Shown: positions 45,183 through 58,634, counted from the stretch's first letter. The stretch: 64,000 bases of DNA from Ottelia alismoides (GCA_037367405.1 JAZKJV010008882.1:2170001-2234000); one strand, 5' to 3'. Numbers and translations are program-made. Notes: generated by a model not told the origin, from the letters alone.

Positions 45183-46954
45183 GAGAATCCTCAAGACTCT
45201 GTTTAAGCCTCCTCAACAGCCAGGTCAGAGATACTTCGACTCATACGCAAACCCTTACGACTATGAATTTGACTCGTACAGTGTAAGTTATAGTGGCTTT
45301 CCCCAACTGAAATGACAAAGAGTCTGACTTCTCCAATATGACAACCCAATGATTCCCCAATCCAACAACTCATCCCTCAAGGAGCAAGATATTCCCTTCT
45401 AAGTTCAAGTGGCAACCAACCCAAGAGGAGGGGGGTGAAGAGAAGAATGGACGGTAGCCAGTGTAGCTACCTATCCTAGGATGGAAGACCAGTGTAGTCA
45501 AGTCATCCAGCTGCAGGCTCACATGATTTGACTTTGAAGCTCAAGCTTGCTTATTTGACTTTACAACATATGTACACTTCGGCATGCATTTTTATTTTTG
45601 TACAGGCCTGTCCACTTTTTTGGAGTTTTTGCTTTTGCATTTTTTTGAATACTATATACAACATCATTTACATAGGGAGTTTTTCCTCTTGAGCCAGTAG
45701 AATATCCCTCTTTTGAAGCTTTATCGCAACCCATGATCTCCTATCCTCGAAACTCATCATTACTGGACGGTATGGGGCGCACTTCCCTCCCTAGAGGAGG
45801 ACAAATGTTTCCACCTGTGTGCGTCTCATACCGGTAAATCCAGCCCCCTCACCACTCCAACTGAGTTGAGCCATGTGAAAGGTGCATGTGTCCAAGTTAG
45901 GTCATTATCAACAAGAGTCGTGCGTGTGCTCCGAAATACTCTACTTAGGCAGTCAAGAATCCATTGAACTAAGCCTCGTGATCCTCAAAGAATTAAATCA
46001 ACTAGACCTGAATTACCTCAATCCCAGTTCCTACAAGGTTCCTGTTAATTAGGTAGATTTAAGGTCCAACCAAGCTTCAATCTTCGGATTTTACTTAGAC
46101 TTGTTCAATTATCAAACTCAATTCGAAAAATACGAATGCTATGCAATTGATACGCAGAATGCAGAAAATATTTTTGTGATGCAATTTTCAAGAGTTTTGA
46201 ACTTTTTATGGGTTTTTGAAAAGATGATGCATATGCAATTTTTTTTCAAAAAGATTTTTCACATGATTTTGGATTTTAATTTTGCAAATGTTTTTGGGAT
46301 TTTTGAAAACAAAAAGATTTTGGCTGAAAACAAGGTTAAAATATTTACACGGGAGTGCATCTTATATATACAAGAAGTGGATTTTAAGAATTTACAAGGG
46401 TAAGTGGTCAATTTTATACATATATACATATGATGAATTTTGGTGTGGCGTAAATATTCCTCAAACTTATTTAACACAAGTTTTTCAAACAGTTTTGAAA
46501 ACTATAGTCCAAAATAATTTTTACAATCTACAATCATGTACTAACATTTGAAAATCATTTTGCAACGGTTTTCCAAACATTATATATAGATTTTTCAAAT
46601 ATTTTTGCAACCATTTTTCAAACCATTTGCAAATCATTTTTCAAACATTTTATTTCACACGAAGAAAATAAATTTTACAATCAAAATGTTTTTACAAAGG
46701 TTGAAAACATGTAACAAAATGTTTTCAAAATAGTTTTCAAAAGATTTTTCACAAGGGTTTTCAAACTATTTCTCAAACATTTTGCAAAAAATATTTTCAC
46801 CTGATATATTAATCAATATATACAAAAAGAATCTGAGGAATATAACATCTTTTTATTAAGATTTTTAATAAATTTAATAAGTATAAGTAGCCATATTATT
46901 AAGAAAAATCCGAAAGTACGAGTTATGGCTAAAGTATATACATAGTATATACGA
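45183..46954 (-). other. Element C 3' noncoding region, part right of B
   Basis: Aligns with the matching regions of A, B and D (AACTCCAAAAAAGTGG, TTCAAAAGAGGGATATTCTACTGGC on the minus strand). The stretch 46100-46860 is a run of TTTTGAAAAnnATTT-type sequence also present in A and D. No gene on the element strand. Confidence 0.7.
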
Positions 46955-47330
46955 CCCCCCTATACTTAGCTTGAGCTATGTCCTCATAGATCGGAGAGAA
47001 AAGAGAAGACATAACTCGTACTAAGTATAGAAAAGTCTAACGAATAAATGAATAAGAGATGAATAAACGAATGAACAAAGGAATGAGAGGTTGACTGTCC
47101 CCCCTATCTTAGGATCAAATAATCCTAAGTATAGCAGACTGTACACAAAGCAGGGAGGATCAAGGGTGGGAATGAACATATCGTACTCAGGTTGTCTCCC
47201 CCTGTACTTAGGGTAAGATATCTCTAAGTATAGACAAGAAGAGGAGACAATAGAGAGGATCAAAGAATAGAAGATAACTCGTGGTGCACACCCCCCTATA
47301 CTTAGGACAAAGTACGTCCTAAGTACAGAA
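46955..47330 (-). repeat. Hairpin/PPT-like array, element C
   Basis: Units at about 47290-47329, 47198-47233 and 47099-47135, plus the long unit at 46955-47035. The unit nearest pol has inner stem GGAC/GTCC, where A and B have GGGT/ACCC, so pairing is kept though the bases differ. Confidence 0.78.
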
Positions 47331-47494
47331 AACTGTCTACAAGAGAGATACCTTTTTGATAGATACATGAGATAGAAGAGGAAAAAAAGAAAAGAAGAAA
47401 AGACGAGAGGATATCAACAGATGGATCTATACAGCAGAAGATGGAAGTGAAAACCATGTACGAGATGTAAATGATCGGAATCGAAGAACACATC

Positions 47495-49663
47495 TCATAC
47501 CAGAAGAATGGGGGCAACGTCAACGGTCGGTGGATCATGATCTAGATATAGCTTCAGGCGCTGACCGTTGACACGGATTGTAGAGGAAGATGATGGTTCG
47601 GATATGTCAATACTGCCATTGTCATGTACCTTCCTAACCACATAAGGACCTTTCCACTTGCTCTGTAATTTCCCTGGAAATAATTTCAGCATGGAATCGA
47701 ACAACCATACGCGCTGATCTGGCTCAAACTGTTTATGGCTGATATTGGAATCATGCCATGTCTTCACTTTCTCCTTGTACTGTAGGCTACTAGAAAAGGT
47801 TGTATCTCTCAAGTCTTCCAGGGCTGCCAACTCTGCTCTTCTTTGTTCTCCTATACTCTCGGGATCTAACAGTAACTCAGTGACTGCCCAAAATGATTTG
47901 TGCTTGATTTCCACTGGCAAATGGCACGGCTTGCCATAGACGAGTCGAAAGGGAGATGTCCCTAATGGATTTTTGAAGGAGGTCCGATAGGCCCACAGGA
48001 CCGAGTCCAAAAGCTGTGACCAATCCTTTCGGTCTGGGCGGACAACCTTCTGTAAGATCGTCTTGATCTCTCGGTTCGATACTTCGGCAAGACCATTAGT
48101 CTGAGGGTGGTATGGCGTGGCAACACGATGATCAATGGCGAACTCGTCTGCAAGGGCCCTGACTTTATCATTGATGAAATGAGACCCCCCGTCTGAAATC
48201 AGAACTCTAGGTACCCCGAACCGTGAAATGATATTTTTCCTCAAAAATTTACACACAGTTTTAGCATCTGCGGCTCGGGCGGGGATGGCCTCAACCCATC
48301 GGCTGACATAATCCACAGCGAGCAAAATGTGCTCAAACCCCTGACTCTTAGGAAATGGGCCCATGAAATCAATCCCCCATGCATCAAAAAGCTCACAAAA
48401 GTGAATGGGTTGCATGGACATCATATCTCTCTGTCCGCAGGTTCCCATTTTCTGACAGTCAGTACACCCCTTCACGAATGCATCTGAATCCTTAAAGAGA
48501 GTAGGCCACCAAAGGCCGGATTGAAGCACCTTTTGTGTTGTCCTTCTCCCAGAATGATGTCCTCCTTCCTCAAGCTTGTGGCAATAAGTGAGGACGCTAT
48601 GCTGCTCTTCTTGAGGAATGCACCTTCTCCATATGCTATCCCCTCCTTCATGATAAAGGATGGGATCCTCCCAATGGTAAAACTTGGCCTTAGCTAGGAA
48701 GGTCCCAAGTTTCTGCCTGGGCCAACCCTGAGGGACCTTCTTGGCAACAAGATAGTTTACAAAGTCGGCATACCATGGGAGTGAGGCGACAGCCAAGATC
48801 GCCTTGTCTGGGAATGTCTCTGTGATAGGTACGCTGGGCTCAGATTCCTCAAGGTTCTCTAAGCGGGAGAGATGATCCGCCACCACATTTTTAACTCCAG
48901 GCTTATCCTTAATCTCAATATCAAACTCCTGGAGCAGAAGGATCCATCTGGTAAGACGTACTTTGGCATCCTTCTTGGACATTAAGTACCGGATGGCGGT
49001 GTGATCTGTGTAAATTGTCACTCTAGATCCGAGAATATATGATCTGTACTTATCCAAAGCAAAGACTACGACCAACATCTCTTTCTCAGTCATAGTATAA
49101 TTCTGCTGAGCGGCATCCAAGGTCCGGCTGGCGTAGTGAATGGCAAACGGCAATCCATCCCTCCTCTGTCCAAGCACAGCCCCTACGGCAAAATCAGAAG
49201 CATCCGTCATGATCTCGAATGGGAGAGACCAATCGGGTGGCTGAAGGACAGGAGCCGAAACAACCATATTCTTGAGAGTCTCAAAAGACGCAAGGCACTT
49301 ATCATCTACAATGAACTTGGTGTCTTTCGTCAGCAGATCAGTAAACGGTCGGGTAATACGACTGAAGTCCTGAATGAACTGTCGGTAGAAACCGACATGC
49401 CCCAGAAACGACCGCAATTGTCGCAGATTGGACGGTGGATCGAGTTTTTTAATGATATCCACCTTGGCCGGATCAACCTCCATGCCCCTGTCGGAGATGA
49501 TATGACCAAGGACCGTCCCTTGAGTCACCATGAAGTGACTCTTCTCCCAAGACAATACGAGATTGACCTCAATGCAGCGCTGAAGCACACGTTCTAGGCA
49601 GTCAAGACAAGCATCAAACCCATCGCCATAGATCGAGAAGTCATCCATGAAGACCTCTAATCA
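47495..49663 (-). pseudogene. Element C pol: RT C-terminal half, RNase H, integrase
   Basis: A long open frame of 717 codons from MDDFSIYGD to the native stop at 47495-47497. It covers the RT FMDD motif onward, RNase H ([22 protein letters not shown]), integrase zinc finger ([12 protein letters not shown]...CTDC), DDE triad ([25 protein letters not shown]), GPY-like [10 protein letters not shown] and tail VNGQRLK. All catalytic positions I can identify are present. It is cut from the upstream RT by a TGA at 49661-49663 and a frameshift just before it, so it cannot be made as part of a polyprotein. Confidence 0.92.
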
Positions 49664-50091
49664 ATCACCCACCATGTCCGAGAAAATGGAAAACATGCAC
49701 CTTTGGAATGTCGTGGGAGGTTACATAGACCAAAGGGCATCCGTCTGAAAGCATAAGTCCCAAACGGATAGGTGAATGTCATTTTCTCCTGGTCTTCAGG
49801 CGCAATGGCCACTTGATTATATCCGGAGTACTCGTCAAGAAAGAAGTAATGACTCTTCCCAGCTAGCCTCTCGATAATATGATCAATGAATGGCAGTGGG
49901 AAATGATCCTTCTTGGTGGCCTGATTCAATCGTCTGTAGTCCACACAGACCCTCCAAGAAGTTGGTACCCGGGTAGCTATCTCCTCTCCAGACTCATTCA
50001 CAACTGTAGTGATACCCGTTTTCTTGGGTACCACATGTAATGGACTAACCCACTTAGAGTCGGAGATGGGGTAGATAAAATCGGTGCTCCA
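49664..50091 (-). pseudogene. Element C pol: RT N-terminal half
   Basis: Contains [58 protein letters not shown] and [14 protein letters not shown], the conserved N-terminal RT blocks. A one-base loss compared with B, near 49720, then throws the frame, which closes at 49657. It is separated from the linker by a TAG at 50092-50094. Confidence 0.9.
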
Positions 50092-50844
50092 CTACCTTGA
50101 TATTTCCTTCACAACCACATCTCGAAGATTCGGGTTCAGCCGTCGCTGGAACTCACGCGAAGGCCTAGCGTCATCCTCAAGATAGATGTGGTGGGAGCAC
50201 AGAGTCGGGCTAATCCCCAGGAGATCAGCTATACTCCATCCTATCGCCTTGCGATTTCTTTCAAGAACCTCCATCAGACAAGATTCTTGTTCTCCCGTCA
50301 AACCTGCTAAGATAATGACTGGGTGCATATCTGGCTCACCCGCAAGGAATCTATACTTCAGCGACTGCGGCAGAGGTTTCAGTTCTGGACAAGTGGGAGG
50401 TGGCAGATCTGGCTTCTGATATGTCTGTGTGAAGGCTACCAGGTCTGCATGTGAGAACTCTCGCTCTGCATGAACATCTGACGAAGAGAGCCCTGCTGAA
50501 TCATCAATAAACTGTACTGGCTCACACTCTGTCATGGCTGTTGGCTCAGAAGGAATCAGACACATCAAATAGTCATAAAAATCATCCCAATCAATGTCTG
50601 AATCCGAGGGATCTGAATTAGAAGAACAAGATTGAAAATCATCACCACTCGTCCCAACACTGTCAGCCTCAATTGTATCCTCATCCAGGAGTGTGTTCTC
50701 CAGGCTCTCAACTGCCATAAGCTTTAAATACAGGGAATCTTTAGGCAAGGCGAGGGTCTGTGCTACGGGATCTGTCCAAGTGGATTCATCATCTGTCATC
50801 ACAAAATCGCACTCCTGGTGGATGTCTAGCTCGTCCTCTGTCAT
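50092..50844 (-). pseudogene. Element C acidic pol linker
   Basis: A 250-codon frame from MTEDELDIHQECDF to the TAG at 50092. The first two thirds are acidic and Ser-rich without a known domain; the last third (PELKPLPQSLKYRFL, LNPNLRDVVVKEIS) is the conserved segment that leads into Athila RT. It follows the retropepsin stop (50845-50847) with no gap. Confidence 0.85.
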
Positions 50845-51366
50845 CTACGTGGCTTCGCTGGACTGCTCTGAGCATGCCAATTCTCTTGCTTTGGTCTCAT
50901 CGATCATTTCTATTTGTATGCTCTCGCCCTCGACGCGAAAGCACACCGTCCCATTATCATGATTGGTCACCGCCTTGGCTGTGGCCAAGAATGGGTGTCC
51001 AAGTATGATAGGGGCATCAGTTACCGATTCAGGGATCTCCATGTCCAGTACCACAAAGTCCACGGGGAATTTCAGGCCCCGATTGGTAACAACCACGTCT
51101 CTCAACAACCCCTTCGGCCTCTTAATCGACCTATCAGCAAACTGAAGGACCGTCCTACTCCGAAGAAGAGGACCAAACTCGAATCGACCGAGTAAGGCCG
51201 TCGGAAGAAGGTTGATAGAAGAGCCTCTGTCTAATAGAGTACGATCGAACCGCTGCTCCTGAATCTCGCATCTGACATAGGAAGCTCCTGTATCAGGTCT
51301 CTTAGCTGGCAATGTGTTCTGAATGGCGCAACAAGTGTAATGGGTGAGCACATGGATCTGATCTCT
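50845..51366 (-). pseudogene. Element C retropepsin, active site mutated
   Basis: Contains LLDRGSSINLLP where B has LLDSGS, so the middle residue of the catalytic D-S/T-G triplet is Arg; then LQFADRSIKRPKG, VDFVVLDMEIP and ILGHPFLA. The Arg should abolish activity. Stop codons stand on both sides (TAA 51367-51369, TAG 50845-50847). Confidence 0.88.
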
Positions 51367-54235
51367 TTACCTCCTCTTCCTGCGGACGGTAGTTTCCTCT
51401 TTCAAGTTCTTTTTGAAGAAGGGGATGTGCTCCAGTGCTTCTCGTAGAGTCAGCTGAATGTGGAATCTATCAATCTTCTGGTTGCTGATCTCTACCTGCT
51501 GGGTCTTTTTAGGATTTTCTCTTTTATTCCCCCTCGCCCGGCGAAGTGCCTCAGGAAAGGGGATAGTAGGGGCCTCCTCAGATGGAGGACTAGGAAGAGG
51601 CTCCTGTGCCCGTGAAGGAATGGAATCCATACAATCATTATCATGCAACACATACGGATTTGGAGTATACACAGAAGCCTTTCCTTTATTCATTTTTTGT
51701 TCTTTTTGTGTCCACGGTCCTCAGATACAAAATGTGGCAACACAGTAGAAGGGGGCTCAAAAAAAGTGGATGTGGTGGCCTCAGTACCACCATCGACACC
51801 TGTCTCTGCAGCATCAGCACCGCGCTCTGGCATATCATCAAAAATGGTGGCCTCAGCACCACCGTCTGCATCTGGTGTCGCGATGGCCTCAGCACCGTCG
51901 TCTGGATCTCCATCCTTGGTGGCTTCAGCACTACCGTCATCAACGTCGTCATTAGCGGCATCAACACCGCTACCTGGCTCATCTGGTGCTCTGGATTCTT
52001 CGTGCTGTTGTCACTCAGATGAGGCACCGTCGGCTGGCATCCTACCACTCCTAATAGTCACAAAATCAGCATCATACAAAGAAGAAGACATGTCACTCAA
52101 ATAATCAGTAGGAGAGGCATCCTCTGTGAACTGTACCTTCTCAGACTTTCTTTTCAGACTGTTCGGGTTTGGTTCAATCTGAGCTGGTATGGCGGCTTTG
52201 CCCTTAATCAAATCCCTCACCTCCTACCGGAACTCATCCATGTCTCGCCGTTAGCACTCCCGATGCTTAGAGAGTAGTCGGGCGAGGTCTATAATACGGG
52301 GTTCTCAAAGGCAAGTGCATGAGAACCGGATGTATTCCCCTGCTGGAAATGAGGCTGTTGCTGTTGATACTGGGGAGGATGAGAATATGACTGCTGAGGC
52401 GGCTGACGCTGCCTCTACTGCTGTCCCTGATAGGCAGGACGAGGACCATTCTGGTTCTGTTGCTGGGCATACTGGGGCTGCTATTGCTGTTGTGGCTGGC
52501 TTTCTGATATCCTTGAGCAGGAGACTGCTGCTGGGATGAGGAGCCACCATTACCCCATCGGAATCCGGGGTGATCACGATGAATCTCGGGTTGAGGGTAT
52601 CGATCGTACCAAAATCCCATTGACTTCCATCAATGGATCCTGCTCAAAGGATGGCGGTGGCAGAACTGTCAGTGGCTGATCCGGCTGATAGACCACCATC
52701 TGAGTGTCCTGAGATGGTGGTTGCGATGGGTAGTATGGTAGCTGCAGCACTGGCTCACCTGGATGTGGTTGACCTGGCGGTGTGAAGCAGAGGGCTGGGT
52801 AAAGCTGCTACTGCTCGGATCGGCCCGTGACCTGGGAGGTTGCTGAGTGTATGCTTACGCCCCCTGAATGTAGAGAATTTGAGTCTTCAGGTCACTCATG
52901 GTTTTGGTGAGAAGGTCCATCTGGGCAAGACCTTGGTTCTGCTTCTTCTCAAGGATCTCCATGCGGTCCAACTTCTCACTTATGATTCCCATGTCGGTTG
53001 CGGTGGATTCGGCTTGGGCTGCGGCTACCGATGGAGTATTGGGACCAGCATCGATGCGGGCGATCCTCTGAAACGATCCTCCTCCTTGAGGTGGCTTCTG
53101 TTGTGTGTATACTCTGGCTTGGGTCATTACCGTCGAGTTTTCTGCCATACCTTCATAGATGGCCCAGACGTCGTCTTCACCCTTGGAAAAGTATGATCCG
53201 CCACAAGAGGCATTTACAAGCCCCTGCAGCTCCGGTGTCAGCCCACAGAAGAAACTCTGTACCAGATTGGGCTTCGATATGTCATGGTGTGGACACCGGT
53301 CGATGAGCTCTTTGAATCGATCCCAGGCTTCATGGAATTGTTCATTAGGGATCATGGTAAAATTGCTGATCATCGCTCTAGCTGCGTTCGTCCGGCCGAG
53401 CGGGTAATATTTCTTCAAGTATGCGGTCCAGAGATCTACCCAAGTGTCGACGAACCTCCCCAGGTGTTTCAGCCAGTAAGCGGCTCTATCAACCAAGGAG
53501 AATGGGAAGGCTATCATCTTTATTGTGTCCTTAGTCATCAGCCTGTCATGAATGGTACTGCAGATCATTTCAAATTCTTGCAAGTGGAGGTGTGGCTCTT
53601 CGGCGGCAGCCCATGAAATTTGGGCAGTAGTTGAATGGTATGCGGGCGAAGCTCGAAGTCTCCATGGATAGGAGGAAGTCGGATCCATCGGTGAGTGAGG
53701 GATGCGACAGGATTGTGCAATTCCCTCATGATTGTATGTGGTGGTCTCTCAGCTTCTGGATCTCCTCCCTCTGCAACGGGTATATCCTCTCCACCACCTG
53801 CGGCTATGTTCTCTCGATCTGCTCTCATCTGTGCCAGCTCTCGCATCATGTCACCCATGAATGCTCCTTGGTCTCTGATTTGTCTCTGCATGGTCTCCAA
53901 GGATGCTAGAAGTGAATTGTTGATGGCAGCTTGATCAAATAGGAAATGAGGTTGCTCCTGCTCATCTGGGTGGTCTCTGTCTGCCATGACTGGGTTCTCT
54001 GAAAAGGCAAAAGAACCCATCTCAAGTGCTGTCAATGCTCTGAGCTCTGTGATGCACTAAATTCTGAAACTCTTGGACTGATGGAAGGAGAATGAGAAGG
54101 GTGGTCGAGGGGGAACAGGGCGGAAGTGAACTCAGGCTCGGAGAGCGGACTCTCCGAGGTTGTCCTAGATGAATAGGGAGGAGTGCTGGATAGCGGTGCC
54201 GACAAGGTCGGCCTAAGAGACCTCCGTCCCATCAT
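51367..54235 (-). pseudogene. Element C gag and linker (multiply broken)
   Basis: Starts at MMGRRSLR (54235), as in B. The frame shifts near 54045 and again near 53610, then an open stretch (53688-52855) carries the capsid core (EEPHLHLQEF, AFPFSLVDRAAYWLKHLG, YPLGRTNAARAMI, DRFKELIDRCPHHDI, GLTPELQGLVN) to a TAA at 52855-52857. Downstream pieces (52620-52267, 52220-52011, 51693-51367) correspond to B's Gln-rich segment, KRKSEKV, LRSGR-like and IDRFHIQLTLREALEH blocks in differing frames. No CCHC knuckle is visible. Confidence 0.87.
51774..51971 (-). repeat. 36-bp-period mini-hairpin array in C gag linker
   Basis: Six units at 51774, 51807, 51846, 51882, 51918 and 51954 (18 bp each), spaced 33-39 bases, mostly 36. 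Outer triplets are GGT/ACC, TGC/GCG (partly broken), GGT/ACC, GAT/GTC (one wobble), GGT/ACC with an inner C-to-T change, and AGC/GCT. The AGC/GCT pair is not seen in B. Confidence 0.82.
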
Positions 54236-55961
54236 CTTGAATATTGAGAAGAGCAAGGTGAAGAAGAAGAAGGGGGCAAAATTGTGCACGATTGTGCGGT
54301 GTTTTTGATCTTGACCTAGCTTCAACTAGCAATCAAACACAAGACAAGGGGATTCACCAACTCAACACTGAAGCCGTAAGGGTTCGGCTATTATCTTTGT
54401 AGTTTTTAGCTTGAATTCAGGAATTTATCTTTTAACGAGTTCTTAGAGCGCTACGCCTATAGGAGAGAGAGTACTGCTGGAAGAGTGTCCCGTACTTGTC
54501 CTCCTCCTGTGTAACCTATAGCTTGCGCTTTTTGAGGTCCTTGTAACCCTTCCTGGATCCATACTCAGCCAAAGAAATAGAGAAAGGAAGCCAATAGGCG
54601 AAACCGATACTTCGAAACTCGCTCGCAACGGAATCACCCGTGAGCGTGCAAGAACCTACTCGGACGCGAGACGATGAGACAGAGACCCTCGTGAAGGCGT
54701 GGCCTAGGCTCGATACTTCGGACAAGGTCGATGCTCTACACAATAGAGAGTCACCAATGTTGACCAAGCCCTACTCGTCCACGTACGATAGAAGCGCCAA
54801 TACTTCGGCTTCCAGGCGATACACAAGGCAGCCACAAGCTGGGATTTTGGCTCTAATCCTTATGAAGCACTCTGCTCACTTGGAAGGAGACCTTACCATG
54901 CAACTTGAATACAAGTGAGGGTGTGACTCTCCCCAATCAATGAGTTCAATTACCCAATTTTATTTAGGTCAAAGTTTTCTTAGTAGTCCCTCTTTTAATT
55001 TTTTTGGTGTTATCGCTTCTTTTGAGTAGATTCACACAAGTGCCTAACATTTTTGTTTTTTCTTAATTCCTATTTGATCCAAAAATGGAGGGAGAATAGA
55101 GTCGGAAAAGCCAATGCAAGTGGCACTAAGATGGAAATCTCACCTTAGTGCCTAAATGATGAATGCAAAGATAGAAGACTTACATTGACTCCCAGCTCTC
55201 TCCATGCGAGATGCAAAATAGGAATTTATAAACCTATACTACATGCCGATATGCACATGGAAATCGTCCTAAGCAGGCAATTGCTAACGTGAAGAGCCAC
55301 AAGTCAATCACCAATCTTCAATCCAAAGAGTCCGGTCTAGACCCCCACCTCTTCTCGACAATTCGAGTTCAGGAGTAGCGCTTGATGGGGAGGGCTCGCG
55401 GCGCGGCAGATCGAAGGTGATGATCAACTGTTTAATTAAACTAAGTCCAAATACACACTATAGGTACATGCAATGATTGTTAGGGTGTTTGGACCTAATC
55501 TAATCGATCAAGAAATACCTAAAATCTAAGTGCTCATTCCACAAAAGAAAGGGAAAATAAAACAAAACCGGAAAATGACAAGCGGTAGAAATCGCGACAA
55601 AAACCGCGGTGAGCCCCCAAGTGAACAAACACTTGGAAATTGGGCCCGAGTATCCTGAGTGTCCAAGTACCTGTATTATTACAAATTAATAAGTTTCTCT
55701 CTCGCCAAAGAATATAAAAGCTATCTAACTACTCTCTCCCTCACTCCTCCTGCTCTCTCCTGTCGGCTAGGCTAAGAAAGCCGACTCCGCTTCCCAAGGT
55801 TGCTGCGGATCCCCTAGGCGATCCGCCTTGCTCCGCGGTCCCTCGCAAGAAGACAAGAAAAGAGATGGTCAGAAAGCTCAACAATATATATCAAAAACAA
55901 GAGAGATAAAACTAGCAATGATGTAAACAATCAATCAAAAATGAGACCTATACGCTGTCGC
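54236..55961 (-). other. Element C 5' leader
   Basis: About 1.7 kb with no supported gene. Shares GGTCTAGACC and TCGAGTTCAGGAGTAGCGCTTGA (about 55366-55388) with B and the stem-loop at 55443-55495 with A, B and D. Small frames here (54443-54918) have no recognisable domain. Confidence 0.68.
55443..55495 (-). other. Conserved leader stem-loop, C copy
   Basis: GGTCCAAACACC pairs with TTTGGACT at the other side (7-bp GTCCAAA/TTTGGAC stem); the loop includes TACCTATAGTG. It is the best-paired of the four copies. Confidence 0.55.
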
Positions 55962-55979
55962 TCCCCGACAATGGTGCCA
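55962..55979 (-). other. Primer-binding site of C, tRNA-Asp type
   Basis: Minus strand TGGCACCATTGTCGGGGA; three mismatches to the canonical site, all transitions at CG-type positions. Confidence 0.88.
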
Positions 55980-56211
55980 TTTGATAACTACGATTTATCG
56001 CAGGTCTAAATAATCCACACACGGCGGGACTACTATGTCGTTGTGGTGACCTACAAGAAACCGTAATTAATCAACAATTAACCCACACTATAGATATCAA
56101 GAAATGACAAGCAAATGTGAAGTTAAAATTTATTTTTAACTCTACATAAATGATGTATAGGTGCAAGTACGTAGAGAGTTCGGACACAGGGAGCAAGGCA
56201 GGATAGATCAA

Positions 56212-56214
<3 letters not shown>

Positions 56215-56244
<30 letters not shown>
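56215..56244. repeat. GT microsatellite
   Basis: About 15 GT units inside the LTR of element C. Confidence 0.9.
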
Positions 56245-56249
<5 letters not shown>

Positions 56250-58634
56250 TAAAGTAATGTCTACACTATGCAAGGTAAATGTTTTTGTGGGTTTTAATTT
56301 TATATTTTATATTTTCTTTTTAATTTTTAATTTTTGTATTTTGGTTTTCTTTTTACTGATTTTATATTTTCTTTTTATATTTTATACTTTTATATTTTTT
56401 TTTCAATATAGGAATATATATATACAATGTAAGAGAGAGAAGATCAAGGTATTTATAAAAATAGGCAAAAATAGTCAAAAATCAGGAAATAAAGTGTTTT
56501 TGGTCTTTTTATATTTTCTACTATTTTGTGATTTTTGGGAGTTTTTCATAGTGTTTTTGGTATTTTTAAATATCAAAATAAGGGAAAACAGTGGACTAGA
56601 TTGCTAGCCGAAATCAAAATGGGAATGAAAAATATCAAATAGTATCAAAATTTTCCCAAATTAATTTTAAAATAAAGATAATAAAATAAGGAAGAAACAT
56701 CAACTGAGTTTATATTTTTCTGAATTTTCTATGATTTTTTAGATTTTTTTGAAGTTTTTAAGTGTTTTATAATTTTTAAGGTTTTTACTTTGAAATTTTA
56801 GTGGTTTTTGGACTGACACTAAAGTATGATAAGACAAGCAAAATATAGTTTTTTTGGAATTTTCAAAACATTTTTATAATTTTTATGTATTTTCTAAGCT
56901 AGACAGTAGCTAAAATGCATGTTTTTGATTTTTAATAAATATAAAAATGCAACAAAAAATGTAATGCAAAAATATGGCGTGAATGAGCAATGCAACAGGA
57001 GCCTAAGTTAAATTTTTTGGTAATTTTTGGAATTAAAATGATGCTCCAAATAAATAATACAATCACACAAAAATGCTAAGCCTGGTAGGGGTATAATTGA
57101 AAATATAGAAACATTCAGGGGCTTGTGCGCAATATTTCCACAAAATATATACTGAATATTCAATTTAAGGGACCCAGTACAAATACCCAAACCCGGAAGG
57201 GTATACCTATAAAATACCCACCAAGGTGCGTGACTGGCACGCGCCTGGAAGGGACCTTTCTATAATACCAAAAACTCCGGGGGCTCACATGCAAAAGTAT
57301 CAAAGTTATTACACGTTCTGGACAAGTGCTGGGACTAAATCGAAATACTAAAACCCTGGAGGGGGCCCTCGCAAAATGCCCACACCTCACGTGAACTAGT
57401 CACGTGAGGTGACGTGGCTGGGACCCTTTTGCAAATAGTAAAAGTTTAAGGGCCTACTTATAAATATTACAAAATATTCTAAACTACCAATGAAAGTTTC
57501 TAGACTAAAAAGCAAATACAAAAATGCGCGGGGTAAAAGTTGCAAAATACCCCAAAGCACGCTATCCAACGGCTGTGGCTTCTTCACTTGACACGTGGCG
57601 ACAATCTGACGTCCGATGGCGCTTCGCTTCAACGTCTGAGATTAGATCTCAGATCGAGATCTAATGGTGGCAGAGTGATGACGATCCGACGGTCCACGAG
57701 CGATCTGGAAGGGCATCCCGATCCAACGGTGGCGAAGCACGGAGGAAGAACGCCGGCGAGGCGAACTTCCCCAGGCTAGATCTCCTTGCTCCAGCGACTT
57801 CTGAGCTTCAAAAAGGGGCCGCACCTTCCTGGGAGCTTCCTTTATGCGCAAGGAGGTCCAAAACTCCTCGGAGGTGGCCGAGGTTCGCTGGAGCAGCTGG
57901 AGGAGCTGGACCGACTCCGGCGAAGAGCAAAACAACCTCCAGGCGTGCGTTAGCATCAAAGCACCTGCAGAAAAGCGTAAGAGGACCCAGGGCAAAGTGC
58001 ATGGGTCCCGCGGTGGTGGAACGGTGGCGCGAAGCGGCGGGGAGGAGCTCGGCCGGAGGTGCGCTCCGGTGAGGTGAATAAATGACGTGATTTGGTCGAT
58101 GGAATCTCAAATTTCTTTGGGGATTTTGATCCTAAGACTACGGCGAACTAAATGCAAAAGAAATAAAAGCGAAAGGGGGCTGCATCGACGGTGGAACACC
58201 GGAGGGAAGGATACCTCGACCGCCGACGAAGGGGGAAGTGGTGGAAGCGCCTCATGCATCGCTCAACCCTCTCGAAGGTCGCAATGGAGAGCTGTCACTT
58301 CCTCCTTGCTATTGAGAACGAAAGGGGAGCTAATTCTATGGAGAGAGGTGTTCAAAATTGAAAGGGAAGTCAGGTGTGCGTTATATGTGGTTTGACCCTG
58401 AGGGTGGAGAGGCTCAAAGAACGAGGTGCACGAGACGATGCAGCGATTCAATCTCCAATGTAAACTAAGGGTGTGTAACATGGATCTGTGTGGATTAAAA
58501 GTCGTGAAGATTGTATCGCAAAAAGGGAAATGGATTAGCCTCGAAAAATCCGCAAAAAATGGGTCAAACAAGGTTTCTGACACAGGCACAGGGGGCTAGG
58601 ACACCTAGTTGACCGGGGTTAACTAGGGTTTGCA

